From: an uncultured Eubacteriales bacterium
GTDB taxonomy: Bacteria; Bacillota; Clostridia; Monoglobales; Monoglobaceae
Direction: 5' to 3'
Length of the DNA: 8,574 bases
Assembly (NCBI GenBank): GCA_905205855.1
Contig: CAJLFL010000075.1
Location: 1 to 8,574 of the forward strand
Of the stretch, positions 7,077 through 8,574 are shown piece after piece (positions within the stretch are counted from its first letter, which is position 1; each line of letters opens with the position of its first letter). Position numbers and translations under genes: made by a program. The notes under the pieces were generated by a model that saw nothing but the letters and a program-made list of their open reading frames with translations, was not told where the DNA came from and made no database searches.

Positions 7077-8358
7077 TAAAGAAGAATACATTTGCAGCAC
7101 TTTTGGGGTAAGTCCCAAAAGTGTTCGCTTAATTGAAGAAACAGAAAAAGAGCTTGAAAAACAGTTTGAAAGAATAGACAAGATTGCCGAATATAATCAG
7201 TTAAAGGTTTTAAATGCTTTCAGAAAGAATCGTGTTTCATACGCGCATTTTGGCGAAACTACAGGTTATGGCTATGATGATTTGGGGCGTGATACTCTTG
7301 ATAAGGTATACGCAGACGCATTCGGTGCTGGGGATGCACTTGTGCGGCACAGCATAGTAAGCGGAACTCAAGCGATAGCGAGCTGTCTTTACGGAGTTCT
7401 GCGTCCGGGTGATACGATGCTTTCGGTTGCCGGAGGTCCGTACGATACCCTTGAGGAGGTTGTCGGGATCCGCGGCGAGGGTGACAGCGGTTCTCTTAAA
7501 GACTTTGGTGTAAGCTATATCCAGGTTGATTTGAAGGATGACGGTACTGTTGACTTTGACGGTATTCGCAATGCTGTGTCAAGCCAAAAGATAAAGCTTG
7601 CGCTTATACAGCGTTCTTGCGGATATGCATGGCGTGATTCGCTTTCTGTTGATAAAATTGAAGAAATAATCAAATGCATAAAGGATACCGATTCTGATGT
7701 TATTTGTCTTGTTGATAATTGCTATGGCGAGTTTGTTGAAACAAGAGAGCCGGTTCAGGCAGGTGCTGATATAATGGTCGGCTCGCTTATAAAAAACCCC
7801 GGCGGAGGTCTTGCACTGAGCGGCGGATATATAGCCGGCAGAGCGGATTTGATTGAAAAGATTTCATATCGTTTAACGGCGCCGGGACTCGGCAGGCATA
7901 CAGGTGCAAGTCTTGGGTTTAACCGTAATTTGTACCAGGGCTTTTTTATGGCGCCGCATGTGGTCGGACAGAGTATAAAAACCTCAACTCTTTGTGCAGG
8001 GGTGTTTGAAAAACTTGGCTTTGATGTTTGTCCACGGTCTGACGCTTTAAGAACAGATATTATACAAGCAGTAAGGCTGAAAAATGCAGATAATGTTATA
8101 AAATTTTGTCAGGCAATACAAAAGGGTTCACCTATTGACAGTTATGTTACACCGGAACCATGGGATATGCCGGGCTATGATGAGCAGGTTATTATGGCGG
8201 CGGGAGCGTTTGTTCAGGGAGCTTCGATAGAACTTTCGGCAGATGCGCCGATATGTCCGCCTTATGCAGTCTATATGCAGGGCGGAGTGGTATATGACGC
8301 AGCAAAGGTTGGAATTTTGATGGCGGCAGACGCTGTAGGAGATGGTAAAGATGCCTAA
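7069..8358 (+). CDS. PLP-dependent enzyme, methionine gamma-lyase/YnbB ('aluminium resistance protein') family
   Basis: 429 residues, the normal length for this fold-type I PLP family (Pfam Met_gamma_lyase, Bacillus YnbB). Family hallmarks: 'YAHFGETTGYGYDDLGRDTL' (58-77), cofactor phosphate loop 'SGTQAIA' (98-104), 'AGGPYDTLEE' (121-130), 'DNCYGEFVE' (216-224) with the Asp that contacts the pyridine nitrogen, and 'GSLIKNPGGGLALSGGYIAG' (238-257), where K242 is the probable Schiff-base lysine. 'APGLGRHTGAS' (271-281) is also typical. The true substrate is not well established for the family; cysteine/methionine-type C-S lyase is the usual guess, and an aluminium role is historical. The start overlaps the ACT gene by 8 bases, with only a weak GGATGA upstream, implying translational coupling. 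In Bacillus relatives the gene sits near hfq, so linkage here to an ACT sensor and IorAB is of note. Confidence 0.9.
   Translation: MYNKEEYICSTFGVSPKSVRLIEETEKELEKQFERIDKIAEYNQLKVLNAFRKNRVSYAHFGETTGYGYDDLGRDTLDKVYADAFGAGDALVRHSIVSGTQAIASCLYGVLRPGDTMLSVAGGPYDTLEEVVGIRGEGDSGSLKDFGVSYIQVDLKDDGTVDFDGIRNAVSSQKIKLALIQRSCGYAWRDSLSVDKIEEIIKCIKDTDSDVICLVDNCYGEFVETREPVQAGADIMVGSLIKNPGGGLALSGGYIAGRADLIEKISYRLTAPGLGRHTGASLGFNRNLYQGFFMAPHVVGQSIKTSTLCAGVFEKLGFDVCPRSDALRTDIIQAVRLKNADNVIKFCQAIQKGSPIDSYVTPEPWDMPGYDEQVIMAAGAFVQGASIELSADAPICPPYAVYMQGGVVYDAAKVGILMAADAVGDGKDA
8337..8341 (+). promoter_or_regulatory. Ribosome binding site that decides the start of the cysteine-rich miniprotein
   Basis: AGGAG lies 9 bases before the ATG at 8351. 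The in-frame ATG at 8342 touches this site directly and cannot use it, so 8351 is preferred. Confidence 0.6.
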
Positions 8359-8536
8359 AATGTGTGTGCTTGAAGATAATAAGATATGCAACGACTGCGG
8401 AGAGTGCAATTACTGTGATTTAAATCCTTTTAAAAAGTGTACCAACTGCGGAAGATGTATAGATGAACCGGATAAGGAATACAGAGAAATAAAAATTGAT
8501 AAGGTTATTCTTCCCGGTAAAAAAAGAGGCGGCTGA
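8351..8536 (+). CDS. Small eight-cysteine protein with duplicated tetracysteine motif
   Basis: 61 residues from the ATG at 8351 (ATGs at 8342 and 8360 are alternatives). Cysteines are C5, C13, C16, C19 and C22, C30, C33, C36, which form two copies of C-X7-C-X2-C-X2-C, offset by 17 residues. Each copy reads C-x-L-x4-K-x-C-x-x-C-G-x-C. The tail (37-61) is charged and cysteine-free. I know similar unnamed small proteins in Clostridia, but no assigned function. The spacing would suit two 4-Cys metal sites (zinc or Fe-S), or one site per repeat in a symmetric fold; the set is not a classic CX2CX2CX3C ferredoxin. It overlaps the PLP enzyme gene by 8 bases, so co-translation and a shared role are plausible. 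An insertion sequence end begins 1 base after its stop, but the reading frame appears complete. Confidence 0.8.
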   Translation: MPKMCVLEDNKICNDCGECNYCDLNPFKKCTNCGRCIDEPDKEYREIKIDKVILPGKKRGG

Positions 8537-8537
8537 A

Positions 8538-8574
8538 TGATATGCACCCCAAAAGTTAGACACTTTTGGAGGTG
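8538..8574 (+). mobile_element. Probable outer end (terminal inverted repeat) of an IS3-family insertion sequence, running off the window
   Basis: The tract begins TGATATGCACCCC and continues AAAAGTTAGACAC. This resembles the 'TG....GCACCCCAAAAGTT.GACA' termini of IS3-family (IS150 group) elements as I remember them. GGAGGTG at the window edge could be the ribosome binding site of a transposase orfA beyond it. No transposase codons are visible, so the call rests only on the terminus. Confidence 0.5.
8549..8569 (+). repeat. Perfect 8-bp inverted repeat in the putative IS end
   Basis: CCAAAAGT (8549-8556) and ACTTTTGG (8562-8569) pair perfectly around the 5-base loop TAGAC. No T-run follows (the next bases are AGGTG), so it is not a standard intrinsic terminator. 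In the IS context it could hamper read-through or translation entering from outside. Confidence 0.6.

Noticed and set aside
8342..8350. ATG at 8342 as start of the cysteine-rich gene
   Set aside because: It abuts the AGGAG with no spacer; the ATG at 8351 has a 9-base spacer.
8549..8574. Rho-independent terminator for the operon
   Set aside because: The hairpin is perfect but AT-rich and followed by AGGTG instead of a T-run; an insertion sequence end explains it better.

Overview
The window looks like a stretch of a strictly anaerobic, low-to-middle GC Firmicute, most likely a member of the Clostridia. The evidence is the AAAGGAGG-type ribosome binding sites, AT-biased third positions, ferredoxin-linked 2-oxoacid metabolism, and protein families (clostridial PaaK, IorAB, YnbB-like PLP protein) typical of that group. 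Every gene lies on the + strand and coding density is very high: no gap between genes exceeds about 32 bases. No rRNA, tRNA, CRISPR array or long non-coding stretch was seen.

Region 1 (1-1474) holds the end of one M42-type (TET/glutamyl aminopeptidase fold) protein, followed 2 bases later by a second, more diverged protein with the same apparent fold. By eye, both have lost most of the metal ligands and catalytic residues of active M42 peptidases. They look like a pair of pseudoenzymes.

Region 2 (1442-6617) starts with a near-consensus vegetative promoter buried in the end of the second M42-like gene. It drives a tight operon: a 13-helix sodium:solute symporter, a phenylacetate-CoA ligase (PaaK family), and the two subunits of indolepyruvate:ferredoxin oxidoreductase (iorA, iorB). 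Together these can interconvert aryl acids, aryl-acetyl-CoA and arylpyruvates. With an uptake transporter first in the operon, the most economical reading is salvage of phenylacetate, indoleacetate or similar acids into aromatic amino acids. The opposite, fermentative direction cannot be excluded.

Region 3 (6636-8536) continues the same run of genes: a tandem-ACT-domain protein (a probable amino acid sensor), a PLP enzyme of the methionine gamma-lyase/YnbB ('aluminium resistance') family overlapping it by 8 bases, and a 61-residue protein with eight cysteines in two copies of one motif, again overlapping by 8 bases.

Region 4 (8538-8574) appears to be the outer end of an insertion sequence, probably IS3 family, starting 1 base after the last stop codon and running off the window.

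The enzymes of regions 2 and 3 are known families. The less ordinary parts are the paired degenerate M42 proteins beside an aryl-acid module, the coupling of an ACT sensor to a YnbB-type PLP enzyme, and the duplicated tetracysteine miniprotein.
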